22,919 bases of DNA from Hyphomicrobiales bacterium (GTDB taxonomy: Bacteria; Pseudomonadota; Alphaproteobacteria; Rhizobiales; Aestuariivirgaceae), in the NCBI GenBank assembly GCA_013002595.1, contig JABDJG010000417.1:1-22919 (forward strand), in the 5' to 3' direction. Below the pieces are notes generated by a model that ran no database searches, was not told the origin of the DNA, and saw only the letters and a program-made list of their open reading frames with translations. The translations under genes and the position numbers were made by a program. Below, in pieces: positions 1 to 7,164 of this stretch (positions within the stretch are counted from its first letter, which is position 1; every line of letters begins with the position of its first letter).

Positions 1-96
1 GCGCGCAGGTCGTGCAGCGTCAGGGCAAAACAGTCTGATGATCTGTAATGCCCGCGAATACCGGTTCAGACCGGAAGTTGAAACTTTTCTCATGGC

Positions 97-1974
97 CTAG
101 ACGCCGTGCTGGTCGAGCGTTTCTTGCCCCATCAGCCACTCGGACTCGGCTGCCTCCAGCTGTCCAGCCAGTTTGGTCCGCAGCCGAGCAAAATCACTCG
201 CCTTCTTGGGCTCGTCGGCATAAATCGACGAGTCGGCCAGTGCAGTATCCAGGATGGAAATTTTCTCCTGTAGTTTCCGGATGTTGGCTTCGGTTTCCTG
301 AATCTTTTTGCGCAGCGGCTTCTTGGCCTTGCCGAGCGCTGGTTGTGGCTTGGGAGCTACCGGTCGCGGCTTTGCCGCCGCTTTCGTTCTTGCCTTTCGG
401 CGCAGCTCGCGCGATTGGCCAAGTACCAGATCGGTATAGCTGTCCAGATCCCCGTCATAGGACTTGACCGTGCCGTGATTGACCAGCCACAGCCGGTCGG
501 CCGAAGCCTCGATCAGGTGCCGGTCATGGCTGATCAGGATCACCGCGCCCTCATAGTCGTTGAGCGCCAGCACCAGGGCCTCGCGGGCCTCCACATCAAG
601 GTGGTTGGTCGGTTCATCGAGCACCAGAATATGTGGCGCATGGAATGCCGCCAGCGCAAACAGCAGGCGGGCCTTTTCACCACCGGACAGGCTTTCCACC
701 TTGTTGCCGGCAAGCGCGGCACCAAACCCATAGGCGCCCAGTCGCGCCCGCCGCTGTGCTTCGGTCGCGTCCGGCAGCAGGTCCCGAAAGTAGTCGTAAG
801 GCGTCAGACCCGCCTTCAGCTCATCGAGCTGGTGTTGGGCGAAATAACCGACCTCGAGCCGTTTGTGATTGCGCTTGGCACCTGCCAGAGGCTCAAGCTT
901 GCCGCACAGCAGCTTGGCAAAGGTTGACTTGCCGTTGCCGTTCGAGCCCAGCAGCGCGATCCGGTCGTCATCATCGATCCTCAGATCAAGATCGCGCAGG
1001 ACCGCCTTGCCGTCATAGCCAACGGCTGCGTTCTCAAACCGGACCAGCGGCGGGTTAAGCGGTTTTTTAGGGTTGGGGAACATGAACGGCGCGACACGGT
1101 CTTCGACCATGCCGGTTACCGGCTGCATCTTTTCAAGCGCCTTCAAACGGCTTTGCGCCTGACGCGCCTTTGAGGCCTTGTAGCGGAACCGGTCGACAAA
1201 ATCCTGCATGTGGCGCCGGGCGTCGTCCTGCTTTCTTTTTAGCTTGAGCTGCAACGCCTGCTGTTCGCGGCGCTGCTTGTCGAAGGAATCGTAATTGCCC
1301 TGGTAGACATTCAGTTTGCCATCTTTCAGGTGCAGGATGGTGTTGACCGCCTCGTTCAACAGGTCGCGGTCGTGGCTGATGATCACAATCGTATGCCGGT
1401 AACTGCGCAAGAAGCTTTTGAGCCAGATCACGCCCTCCAGATCGAGATAGTTGGTCGGTTCATCGAGCAACAACACATCGGGGGCGGCAAACAGGGCGGC
1501 AGCCAGCGCCACGCGCATCCGCCAGCCGCCTGACAGTGCGCTGCATGGCCCGGCCTGTTGTTCTTCGGAAAATCCGAGCCCTGAAAGAATGATCGCGGCC
1601 CGTGCCGGCGCCGAATGGGCATCGATGTCGGTCAAGCGCAACTGGATCTCCGATATCCTGTTCGGGTCGACCGCACTTTCCGCCTCGTCCATCAACCGGG
1701 CGCGCTCAAGGTCCCCAGCCAGCACGGTATCGAGCAGCGATGTCTCGCCACCGGGAGCTTCCTGGGCAACAGAACCGATCCGCGCCCGGCTTGGTACGGT
1801 GATGGTTCCGTTCTCGGGTTGAAGCTCGCCCAGCGCCAGCTTGAGCAGCGTCGTCTTGCCGGCGCCGTTGCGGCCGACAAGTCCGACCTTGTGTCCGGCA
1901 GGCAACGCCGCGGTTGCCTGGTCGAACAGCAGCCGGTCGCCGATCCGGTAAATGAGATTATTGATATGCAACAT
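97..1974 (-). CDS. ABC-F family ATP-binding protein (Uup/YheS-like)
   Basis: This 625-aa soluble protein has two ABC ATPase domains in one chain and no membrane segments, which defines the ABC-F family. Family members act on ribosomes rather than in transport. The first domain has Walker A GRNGAGKT (residues 34-41), signature LSGG (147-150) and Walker B LLLDEP (about 168-173). The second has Walker A GSNGNGKS (343-350), signature LSGG (429-432) and a LDEPTNHLD block near 452-460. A charged linker (about 231-290) separates the domains, as in ABC-F proteins, and residues about 560-620 are a predicted coiled coil rich in Lys, Glu and Leu, like the C-terminal extension of Uup. The start MLHINN fits the family's N-terminus, although no good Shine-Dalgarno is visible. 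The start codon lies only 13 bp from palindromic element 1, so its promoter must be inside or beyond that element. The exact ABC-F subgroup is not decided. Confidence 0.93.
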   Translation of the reverse strand: MLHINNLIYRIGDRLLFDQATAALPAGHKVGLVGRNGAGKTTLLKLALGELQPENGTITVPSRARIGSVAQEAPGGETSLLDTVLAGDLERARLMDEAESAVDPNRISEIQLRLTDIDAHSAPARAAIILSGLGFSEEQQAGPCSALSGGWRMRVALAAALFAAPDVLLLDEPTNYLDLEGVIWLKSFLRSYRHTIVIISHDRDLLNEAVNTILHLKDGKLNVYQGNYDSFDKQRREQQALQLKLKRKQDDARRHMQDFVDRFRYKASKARQAQSRLKALEKMQPVTGMVEDRVAPFMFPNPKKPLNPPLVRFENAAVGYDGKAVLRDLDLRIDDDDRIALLGSNGNGKSTFAKLLCGKLEPLAGAKRNHKRLEVGYFAQHQLDELKAGLTPYDYFRDLLPDATEAQRRARLGAYGFGAALAGNKVESLSGGEKARLLFALAAFHAPHILVLDEPTNHLDVEAREALVLALNDYEGAVILISHDRHLIEASADRLWLVNHGTVKSYDGDLDSYTDLVLGQSRELRRKARTKAAAKPRPVAPKPQPALGKAKKPLRKKIQETEANIRKLQEKISILDTALADSSIYADEPKKASDFARLRTKLAGQLEAAESEWLMGQETLDQHGV

Positions 1975-1987
1975 GGTGCGCCGGGTT

Positions 1988-2283
1988 TAGAGCATGTTTT
2001 GCTTATACGGAACCATTTGATGGTCCAAATCGGTTCACTCGGCTAGTTACGGAACGCAGCTCGATGTGGTGCATCGGGCAAGTTTCGTAACGACGTCCGA
2101 TGGGCCGATTTGGTCCACCATCGTGCTGGAAGCGCGTCTCCGACACGACATGGCCGGGTTTTCGCGCCCGCTGGACGTCGTTACAGTCCACTTGTGGTCG
2201 GCCAGACCACGGCGTGGACTGGGCTCTAGCCAGCAGACGCGAAAACCCGGTCAAATGATTCCGTATAAGTAAAACATGCTCTA
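1988..2283. repeat. Palindromic element 1 (296 bp, nested hairpins)
   Basis: Terminal inverted repeats of 33 bp (1988-2020 and 2251-2283) match at 31 of 33 positions and begin TAGAGCATG. Inside are two hairpin arms. Arm A pairs 2021-2033 with 2105-2117 (12/13) and 2046-2055 with 2082-2091 (9/10). Arm B pairs 2154-2174 with 2230-2250 (19/21) and has an apical palindrome, GTGGTC at 2194-2199 with GACCAC at 2205-2210, flanked by AGTCCAC/GTGGACT. The whole could fold as a cloverleaf. It fills most of the gap between the ABC-F start and the upstream secreted-protein gene. No transposase is present. TA occurs at both outer ends, consistent with a TA target, but because the ends are palindromic this is not proof. 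It shares core segments with element 2. Confidence 0.85.
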
Positions 2284-2310
2284 GCCCAGCTGCGATCGCG
2301 AGGAAAGCGT

Positions 2311-3018
2311 TCAGTCGGCGCAGCCTGCAGATTTCACGAGTTCCAGCTTGCCGTTTTGATCTTTGTAGGTGCGTATCAGGCATTGCGCGCCCTCATCGGT
2401 CCGCTCAGTGCGTTCAACCAGCTTCAGCTTGTCGTTGTGCCAGACATAGCTGTCTTGACCGGTTCTCGTCGCGCTGTCGCGCCACCGTGATGTTATTGTG
2501 CCGTTGAGTGCATCGAATGTTGGGGCGGTGATCTTGGACAATGCCGGGCTGGCTTCGAACTTGCCGGTGTCGGCATGGAACAGAAAATACAGGTATTGTG
2601 TGTTGGGACCGGCGCCAGCAAACTCCATCACGGCGAAATCAACCAATTTGTCAAAGTTCATATCGGTGATCAGCAGGCCGATATTCTGATGGTCGATGGT
2701 AGGCTCTGCGACAACATTTAGCGTCTGGAACGGTGGCAATCCATTGATGCTCAACTCGATCCTGGTGATCCTGTTTGGGCGCTTGCCGATCAGCGATATT
2801 TTAAGGGTACTGCCATCGTGCCGGCGCGCCACACAGCGAACGATCTCACCATCGAACATGTCCGCGAAAATGACGCAATTTGTCCCGTCCAGCGTCAATT
2901 GGGCATTAACAGGACCAGGCTCGATAACCGCCAGCAGTAAGCCAAAAATCGCCATAAACGGCCGGTAGTGAATGAGCCGCGGCAACGTTAAAGGAAAGCT
3001 GACTTTGCGGTTCATCAT
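2311..3018 (-). CDS. Secreted XAC2610-like / FG-GAP-like hypothetical protein
   Basis: This 235-aa protein has an N-terminal hydrophobic segment (about residues 22-38) ending in PVNAQ, which suggests Sec export with cleavage near residue 39-40. The central part has DMNFDKLVDFAVMEF followed by a Tyr/Phe-rich stretch, then FEASPALSKI, FDALNGTITSRW and a Gly-Gln-Asp-Ser-Tyr-Val-Trp segment. This order resembles the XAC2610-related family, a VCBS/FG-GAP-like beta-repeat fold with unknown function. Two ATG codons lie in tandem at the start; the first is used here, and neither has a strong Shine-Dalgarno. An internal Met at the start of the hydrophobic core is a possible shorter start. The gene is divergent from the OmpA-domain gene, and its 3' end lies 27 bp from palindromic element 1. 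The family assignment comes from motif memory, not a search. Confidence 0.7.
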   Translation of the reverse strand: MMNRKVSFPLTLPRLIHYRPFMAIFGLLLAVIEPGPVNAQLTLDGTNCVIFADMFDGEIVRCVARRHDGSTLKISLIGKRPNRITRIELSINGLPPFQTLNVVAEPTIDHQNIGLLITDMNFDKLVDFAVMEFAGAGPNTQYLYFLFHADTGKFEASPALSKITAPTFDALNGTITSRWRDSATRTGQDSYVWHNDKLKLVERTERTDEGAQCLIRTYKDQNGKLELVKSAGCAD

Positions 3019-3155
3019 TGGTTCATGTCCGATCTTCTAATCTGACACATGTTGGAGAGGTCTGACAATTCGTGGCCGTGACGGGTCTGGGATCAAATCA
3101 AAGCATAAATCCGCTCCCGGGGGCGGGACGCATTTGCGCACCGACGGAGAACAAC

Positions 3156-5309
3156 ATGACAAAACGTATTCAACTTGCCGCCATGGCATTGGCGGCGGCG
3201 CTGGCAATTTCGGTCAGCCCATCGGCGTTCGCCGACAGCCACAATCAAGGCGCGTCGACTGTGGTCGACGCCAAATTCATGAATCAGCTGAAAGAGCTTT
3301 CTGACAAGGATCTGCGCCAGCTGATCGTCAGGCTCAAGGCCCGTGCCAGCTCGACTGCCGATCCTGGTGTGCGCCAACAGTTGCAAGCGGCCCGGCTGGA
3401 ACGCAGAAAGCGCCGTGCCGCCAAGTCCACTCCCAGTCAGCCCGCTACAGCGGCTAAACTGACAAAAACCGAGTTGCGGGCGCGCAAGTTTTTGAGGGGC
3501 GCATCACCGGCGAAGTCCTTGCGCACAAAAGCGCTCGAGGACCGTATCAAGGCCACCCACGATCTGTTGGGCGGTAATGGCTTGCAGGACAAGACCCGCA
3601 CCAGATTATCCAATTTGATCTCTGGTGACCGCACCGAACTGAAGAGCCGCCAGCCGGCCGCCCAGCCGGTGTCCGCATCCGAACGTCAGGCGCTCGAGCT
3701 GTTGAAGGGGCCGCAGGCTTCAACGCTGCGCACATCTGCGTTGCAGCAGCGCATACAGTCGGGGCGCGACCTGCTTGCGTCCGGCAAACTGACGTCTGGC
3801 ACTCACACCAAGCTCAAACGTTATGTCGCTGCCGATGAGGCTGCATTGCAGGCGCGCGAAACCGAACAACGGGCTGCTGACCTGGAACGGCGTGCACGGC
3901 GCCATCTGGACGGTGCGGCTGCATCCAGTGAGCTGCGGGCCTCTGCACTGCGCGAGCGCATTCGCCTGAGCAATGAATTTTTGTCCGCCGAAGGTCTGCG
4001 GCGTTCTACCCGCCGGGGATTGACGAATTTGGTTGATTCGGATCGAGCGGCCCTGGACAGACTTGGCCAGCAGACGGCCACGTCCAGTGCGGAGCGCCGG
4101 GCACGGGCGCTTCTTGAAAGTGGTGTCGCGCCCGACAAGCTGAATGGCCTGGCATTGCGCGAACGCATCAAGGACACGCGTTCGTTGTTGCAGGAGCCTG
4201 AGATGAACCGCAGAACGCGGCTGCGCCTTCAGGCCAGTCTGGACCGCGATCTTGCCGAGTTGAACTCCCGCACTGCCGGTGGCGGCACCAACTATGCCGA
4301 TCAGCAGGCACAAAGCCTGTTGAATGACACCAGGCGGCCAGCCGATCTGTCTGAAACCGCACTGCGGCAGCGGTTGCGCGAAACCCGTGATCTGTTGCAG
4401 GACAAACAGCTGTCGCCGCGGTATTCACGGCGCTTGCGCTCCCGGTTGAGTGCCGATCGGCAGGAATTGAGACGCCTGATTGCGCGCCGTTCTGGGGGCA
4501 CCTCGATAGAGGTTGTCATCGGATCTGGCAACAACTCAGCAGTGGCACTACTGGCCGATCGCAGGCAATCCAGTGCCTTGCCCACCGGGGAACTGACAGA
4601 TCGGGTGCGGCGGACGCAGCGGACGATCGATCGTGGTGGTTTGAGCAGCTACAATCGCTCTGTGTTGCAAGATATGCTGGTCTCTGACCGCCGCGAATTG
4701 CGCCGCAGGCTTCGCGCCCGGCGGGATCGGCGCCGAGCCGAGCTGGACCGCAAACGCCGCAACAATCAGATCAACATCGTCATAGCCCCGCAGGTCGAAT
4801 ATGCGCCGCGTAACGATGTCGCCGCAGCCGAGGCCGATGACGGCACGATCGAGCGTCAGCTGGTCGCCCCGCCGACCCGCGAAATTGATCGCCGGTACTC
4901 GATTGATGAATTGCGCCGGCGCCCTGATCTGCGTCACTACATGCCGGCAGTCGAGGTCGACAGCATTCGGTTCGGCACCAATGAGCATTTCGTGCGGGCA
5001 GAGGAGATCGATGAGCTGGAGCGTATCGGCTCAATTATCGAGCGCGTCGTCGCCACCAATCCGGGTGAGGTGTTCATGGTCGAGGGACATACCGATGCGG
5101 TCGGTTCCGACGGCTACAACCTTGCGCTGTCGACCAGGCGGGCTGAAGCGGTGAAAGAAGCCCTGCTCGAGTTCTTTGTCATAGAACCTGAGAACCTGGC
5201 AACGATCGGCTATGGCGAGCAGTTTCTCAAGATCCCGACACCGGATGCAGAGCAGGAAAACCGGCGCGTTTCGGTTCGCCGCATTACACCTTTGCTCGCA
5301 CGCCGATAG
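3156..5309 (+). CDS. OmpA-domain envelope protein with six degenerate helical repeats
   Basis: The predicted 717-aa protein starts at MTKRIQ, chosen because GGAGA lies 5 bp upstream and a standard signal peptide follows (cleavage near SAFA, residue 27). A longer frame reaching back to 3072 would put 28 unlikely residues before the signal. Residues about 107-522 contain six copies of a roughly 60-residue unit, at about 107-165, 174-234, 243-303, 311-372, 383-445 and 461-522. Each follows the pattern A-x-x-L-L, then ALRxRI, RDLL, then an Arg-rich helix ending DRxxL; a half copy lies at 43-87. The units are very rich in Arg, Leu and Ala. Residues about 597-712 form an OmpA C-terminal domain with GHTDAVGSDGYN, LSTRRAEAV and NRRVSVRR, which in this family binds peptidoglycan. 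It is probably periplasmic or outer-membrane attached. No beta-barrel is evident. The repeat domain is not one I recognise. Confidence 0.88.
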   Translation: MTKRIQLAAMALAAALAISVSPSAFADSHNQGASTVVDAKFMNQLKELSDKDLRQLIVRLKARASSTADPGVRQQLQAARLERRKRRAAKSTPSQPATAAKLTKTELRARKFLRGASPAKSLRTKALEDRIKATHDLLGGNGLQDKTRTRLSNLISGDRTELKSRQPAAQPVSASERQALELLKGPQASTLRTSALQQRIQSGRDLLASGKLTSGTHTKLKRYVAADEAALQARETEQRAADLERRARRHLDGAAASSELRASALRERIRLSNEFLSAEGLRRSTRRGLTNLVDSDRAALDRLGQQTATSSAERRARALLESGVAPDKLNGLALRERIKDTRSLLQEPEMNRRTRLRLQASLDRDLAELNSRTAGGGTNYADQQAQSLLNDTRRPADLSETALRQRLRETRDLLQDKQLSPRYSRRLRSRLSADRQELRRLIARRSGGTSIEVVIGSGNNSAVALLADRRQSSALPTGELTDRVRRTQRTIDRGGLSSYNRSVLQDMLVSDRRELRRRLRARRDRRRAELDRKRRNNQINIVIAPQVEYAPRNDVAAAEADDGTIERQLVAPPTREIDRRYSIDELRRRPDLRHYMPAVEVDSIRFGTNEHFVRAEEIDELERIGSIIERVVATNPGEVFMVEGHTDAVGSDGYNLALSTRRAEAVKEALLEFFVIEPENLATIGYGEQFLKIPTPDAEQENRRVSVRRITPLLARR

Positions 5310-5317
5310 TACCCAAG

Positions 5318-5344
5318 CGGCATCGGCCTCAACGGCCGGTGCCG
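5318..5344 (+). terminator. Probable terminator after the OmpA-domain gene
   Basis: An 11-bp stem (5318-5328 with 5334-5344, one G-T type mismatch) closes a 5-nt loop, TCAAC. It starts 9 bp after the stop codon and is followed by TATTGCTTG, only a partial T-tract. It separates this gene from ndk. Confidence 0.6.
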
Positions 5345-5370
5345 TATTGCTTGTGCCGGCGACTCTGCGC

Positions 5371-5399
5371 TTGATGCAGGTCGTCGGCGCGGCTATAAG
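5371..5399 (+). promoter_or_regulatory. Candidate sigma-70-type promoter for ndk
   Basis: TTGATG at 5371-5376 and TATAAG at 5394-5399 are separated by 17 bp, close to the housekeeping consensus. They lie about 55 bp upstream of the ndk start and just after the preceding terminator hairpin, which fits an independently transcribed ndk. No experimental support is visible. Confidence 0.5.
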
Positions 5400-5452
5400 G
5401 CCGGTCAATTCCAACTCTTCAGCTATCAGCTCATACAATAAGGATATCAGCC

Positions 5453-5872
5453 ATGGCCGAGCGCACGCTCTCCATCATCAAACCCGACGCTACCCGCCGC
5501 AACATCACCGGCAAGATCATAGCAAAACTGGAAGAAGCCGGATTGCGCGTCATCGCTCAAAAACGGGTTAAGTGGTCAACAGCTGATGCCGAAGCCTTCT
5601 ACGCGGTACACAAGGAACGGCCGTTCTTTGCAGATCTGGTGTCGTTCATGACCTCAGGGCCGATTGTAATGCAGGTGCTGGAGGGTGAAGACGCTGTGGC
5701 CTGTAACCGCGAAGTGATGGGCGCCACCAATCCGGCCGATGCAGCGGCAGGTACCATTCGCGCTGAATTTGCCGAGTCGATCGAGGCCAACTCGGTTCAT
5801 GGCTCCGATTCGGTCGAGAATGCCGCCATCGAGATTGCCCAGTGCTTCAAGCCGGAAGAACTGGTCGGCTGA
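5453..5872 (+). CDS. ndk: Nucleoside diphosphate kinase
   Basis: This cytoplasmic enzyme moves the gamma-phosphate from ATP to other nucleoside diphosphates through a phosphohistidine, which balances NTP and dNTP pools. The 139-aa length is typical. It begins MAERTLSIIKPDA, the conserved first strand, and carries the active-site motif NSVHGSDS with the phospho-accepting His at residue 116. CNREVMGATNPADA (about 84-97) is the conserved nucleotide-binding region. The ATG follows AAGGATAT with suitable spacing. It appears to be a single-gene unit, with a promoter candidate upstream and a strong hairpin terminator downstream. Confidence 0.98.
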   Translation: MAERTLSIIKPDATRRNITGKIIAKLEEAGLRVIAQKRVKWSTADAEAFYAVHKERPFFADLVSFMTSGPIVMQVLEGEDAVACNREVMGATNPADAAAGTIRAEFAESIEANSVHGSDSVENAAIEIAQCFKPEELVG

Positions 5873-5926
5873 CCTTTCAGCCTGGAGCGATTGTCTCCGT
5901 CAGCACTTTGAAAATCAGAACATGAA

Positions 5927-5958
5927 AAAACCCCGGCGCTCAGTGCAGCCGGGGTTTT
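5927..5958. terminator. Rho-independent terminator shared by ndk and the convergent gene
   Basis: AAAACCCCGGC (5927-5937) pairs perfectly with GCCGGGGTTTT (5948-5958) around a 10-nt loop. The A-run on one side and the T-run on the other make it work in both directions. It lies 54 bp after ndk and 22 bp after the 3' end of the convergent minus-strand gene. Confidence 0.9.
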
Positions 5959-5980
5959 GCTTGGCGGTCTTTTCCACTTG

Positions 5981-6352
5981 CTAGATTGCGTGGGCGCCGA
6001 GGATCCGGCCGCTGTTTGAACTCATCCGGACCACCCACCAGTGACCATGCCGGAACGCTTTGAAGGCGTAACGCGAACCGCGGCAGTCATAAGTGCGGAT
6101 GTGGCGGAAGCCCCGGTGACGCAACATGCGTTTGGCCTGGCGGCAGCCAACCCGATAATGGCCGGGATGCCGATGGGCAGGGCGCACATATTGCCTGTGG
6201 CCGCGGTAATGATGCCGGTGCCCGCGGTGGTAACCATACGGCGCCACCCCGATGTGGACCCGCACTTTGGTGCCGGCCTCGGCCTGTTGCGGTTGGAATG
6301 CGAATAAAGCGGCAACGAACATGCTGGCCGCGATGACAGTTTGCTTGATCAT
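5981..6352 (-). CDS. His-rich secreted small protein, function unknown
   Basis: This 123-aa protein starts MIKQTVIAAS, with an excellent AGGAGG Shine-Dalgarno 5 bp upstream of the ATG; a longer frame that opens at 6457 lacks such a site. A signal peptide (residues 1-26) ends QAEAG. Residues about 33-66 are dense in His, Arg, Tyr and Gly, a composition seen in metal-binding or low-complexity periplasmic proteins. Residues about 66-120 look like a small folded domain with two Cys (70 and 90), aromatic residues and a terminal SGRILGAHAI, loosely reminiscent of small PepSY-like proteins of Rhizobiales. The whole protein is strongly basic. I do not recognise a defined function, and metal binding is only an inference. 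It shares a bidirectional terminator with ndk. Confidence 0.75.
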   Translation of the reverse strand: MIKQTVIAASMFVAALFAFQPQQAEAGTKVRVHIGVAPYGYHRGHRHHYRGHRQYVRPAHRHPGHYRVGCRQAKRMLRHRGFRHIRTYDCRGSRYAFKAFRHGHWWVVRMSSNSGRILGAHAI

Positions 6353-6485
6353 GATGTCCTCCTGAAAGTTTGATCCTGCGTTGCGAGCCTCCCAGCTCGC
6401 CAATCGGACCGGACAATGCCACACCGCCGCTGAGCGCTGCTGGACACGCTTGTTCATCTGGCGTTCATGTAAACGGGCTTGACTC

Positions 6486-6518
6486 TTTCAATCAGATTGT
6501 TGCGCCAAGTGATTGAAA
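6486..6518. promoter_or_regulatory. Perfect 9-bp inverted repeat in a divergent intergenic region
   Basis: TTTCAATCA (6486-6494) and TGATTGAAA (6510-6518) are exact inverted copies with a 15-bp spacer. They lie between the divergent His-rich protein gene and small membrane protein gene, where an operator would be expected. The long spacer and lack of a T-run make it a poor terminator. The rest of 6353-6619 holds nothing I can call. Confidence 0.35.
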
Positions 6519-6619
6519 AGAATCATGTTCACGGCAGGAGAATCGCCTCACACTTGGTGCCGGGATGACGATTGCGATCGGCGTGACCTGCATGACGTTG
6601 AGTCGGAGGTGAATCACAG

Positions 6620-6847
6620 ATGAATGGGCAACTCAGCTTTCAGTCATCGGCAATGTGTGATGATGCATCAACGTCAACGCTTATATCTGCACTTCAGTCC
6701 CGGCCAAAACCGGCAAGGGCGAAAAGTACGCAACGGACAACGGACATGGCATCGCAAAAGCCGATCAACAAGAAGCTGATGTTGCTGATGGCTTTGTGCC
6801 TGATTTTCGCAACCGCCGTCCCGGTTATCGTTCTGGCTGCCAGCTGA
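6620..6847 (+). CDS. Small single-pass membrane protein, unknown
   Basis: This 75-aa frame has an ATG at 6620 preceded by GGAGGTG, a near-ideal Shine-Dalgarno with about 10 bp spacing. The first 42 residues are polar and unremarkable. The last 33, from a second in-frame ATG at 6746 (MASQKPINKK), have a basic start followed by a hydrophobic helix (LMLLMALCLIFATAVPVIVL) reaching almost to the C-terminus. Either start gives the same membrane anchor. The strong ribosome site favours the longer form, but the short 33-aa form looks more like a typical tiny membrane protein. No homology is recognised, and palindromic element 2 begins 30 bp downstream. Confidence 0.45.
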   Translation: MNGQLSFQSSAMCDDASTSTLISALQSRPKPARAKSTQRTTDMASQKPINKKLMLLMALCLIFATAVPVIVLAAS

Positions 6848-6877
6848 GTCTCGACACATCCCAAATCGAACAGATTA

Positions 6878-7164
6878 TACCAACGGCCCTTGATAATGAC
6901 CCATTTGGCCGGGTTCTCCTGTTCTCTGGCTAGGAACGGACAGCGCCGTGGTACGTGTACCATAAGCTGATCGTTCTGCAGACCAGAGGGCAGGAGAACC
7001 CGGCCTTCGGTGGGGTAAATCGGCCCATCGTGCCGGAGGCGCGTCTTCGACACGACGGCGTCGTTCCGCCGATTGTCCGATCACCCAGATCGCCCGGCGC
7101 GACGCACCTAGCCGAGTGAACCGATTTCCCCCATCAAATGGGTCATTATCAAGGGCCGTTGGTA
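6878..7164. repeat. Palindromic element 2 (287 bp, nested hairpins)
   Basis: Perfect 29-bp terminal inverted repeats (6878-6906 and 7136-7164) start TACCAACGG. Inside, 6908-6930 pairs with 6982-7004 (about 21 of 23), continues as GGAACGGACAGC against GCTGATCGTTCT, and ends in the apical palindrome TGGTACGTGTACCA. A second arm lies between 7005 and 7135. It shares a 34-bp segment with element 1 in inverted orientation (7108-7141 against 2013-2046, 31/34) and a 31-bp segment in direct orientation (7026-7056 against 2119-2149, 28/31). The right end touches the stop codon of the minus-strand flavoprotein gene. This element explains nearly all of the gap 6848-7164. Confidence 0.85.

Noticed and set aside
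61..86. Two small inverted repeats (CCGGT/ACCGG and AAGTT/AACTT) after the ABC-F gene
   Set aside because: Stems of only 5 bp and no T-run on the minus-strand transcript; not enough for a terminator call. Positions 1-96 hold nothing else I can support.
343..927. Long plus-strand open frame opposite the ABC-F gene
   Set aside because: It lies wholly within the well-supported ABC-F coding sequence in an antisense frame and has no recognisable domain. High GC content produces many such frames in this window.
2003..2383. Open reading frames of 60-130 codons running across the palindromic elements
   Set aside because: They span self-complementary repeat sequence on both strands, lack ribosome sites and resemble no protein; they follow from the GC-rich palindromes. 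The same holds for frames across elements 2 and 3.
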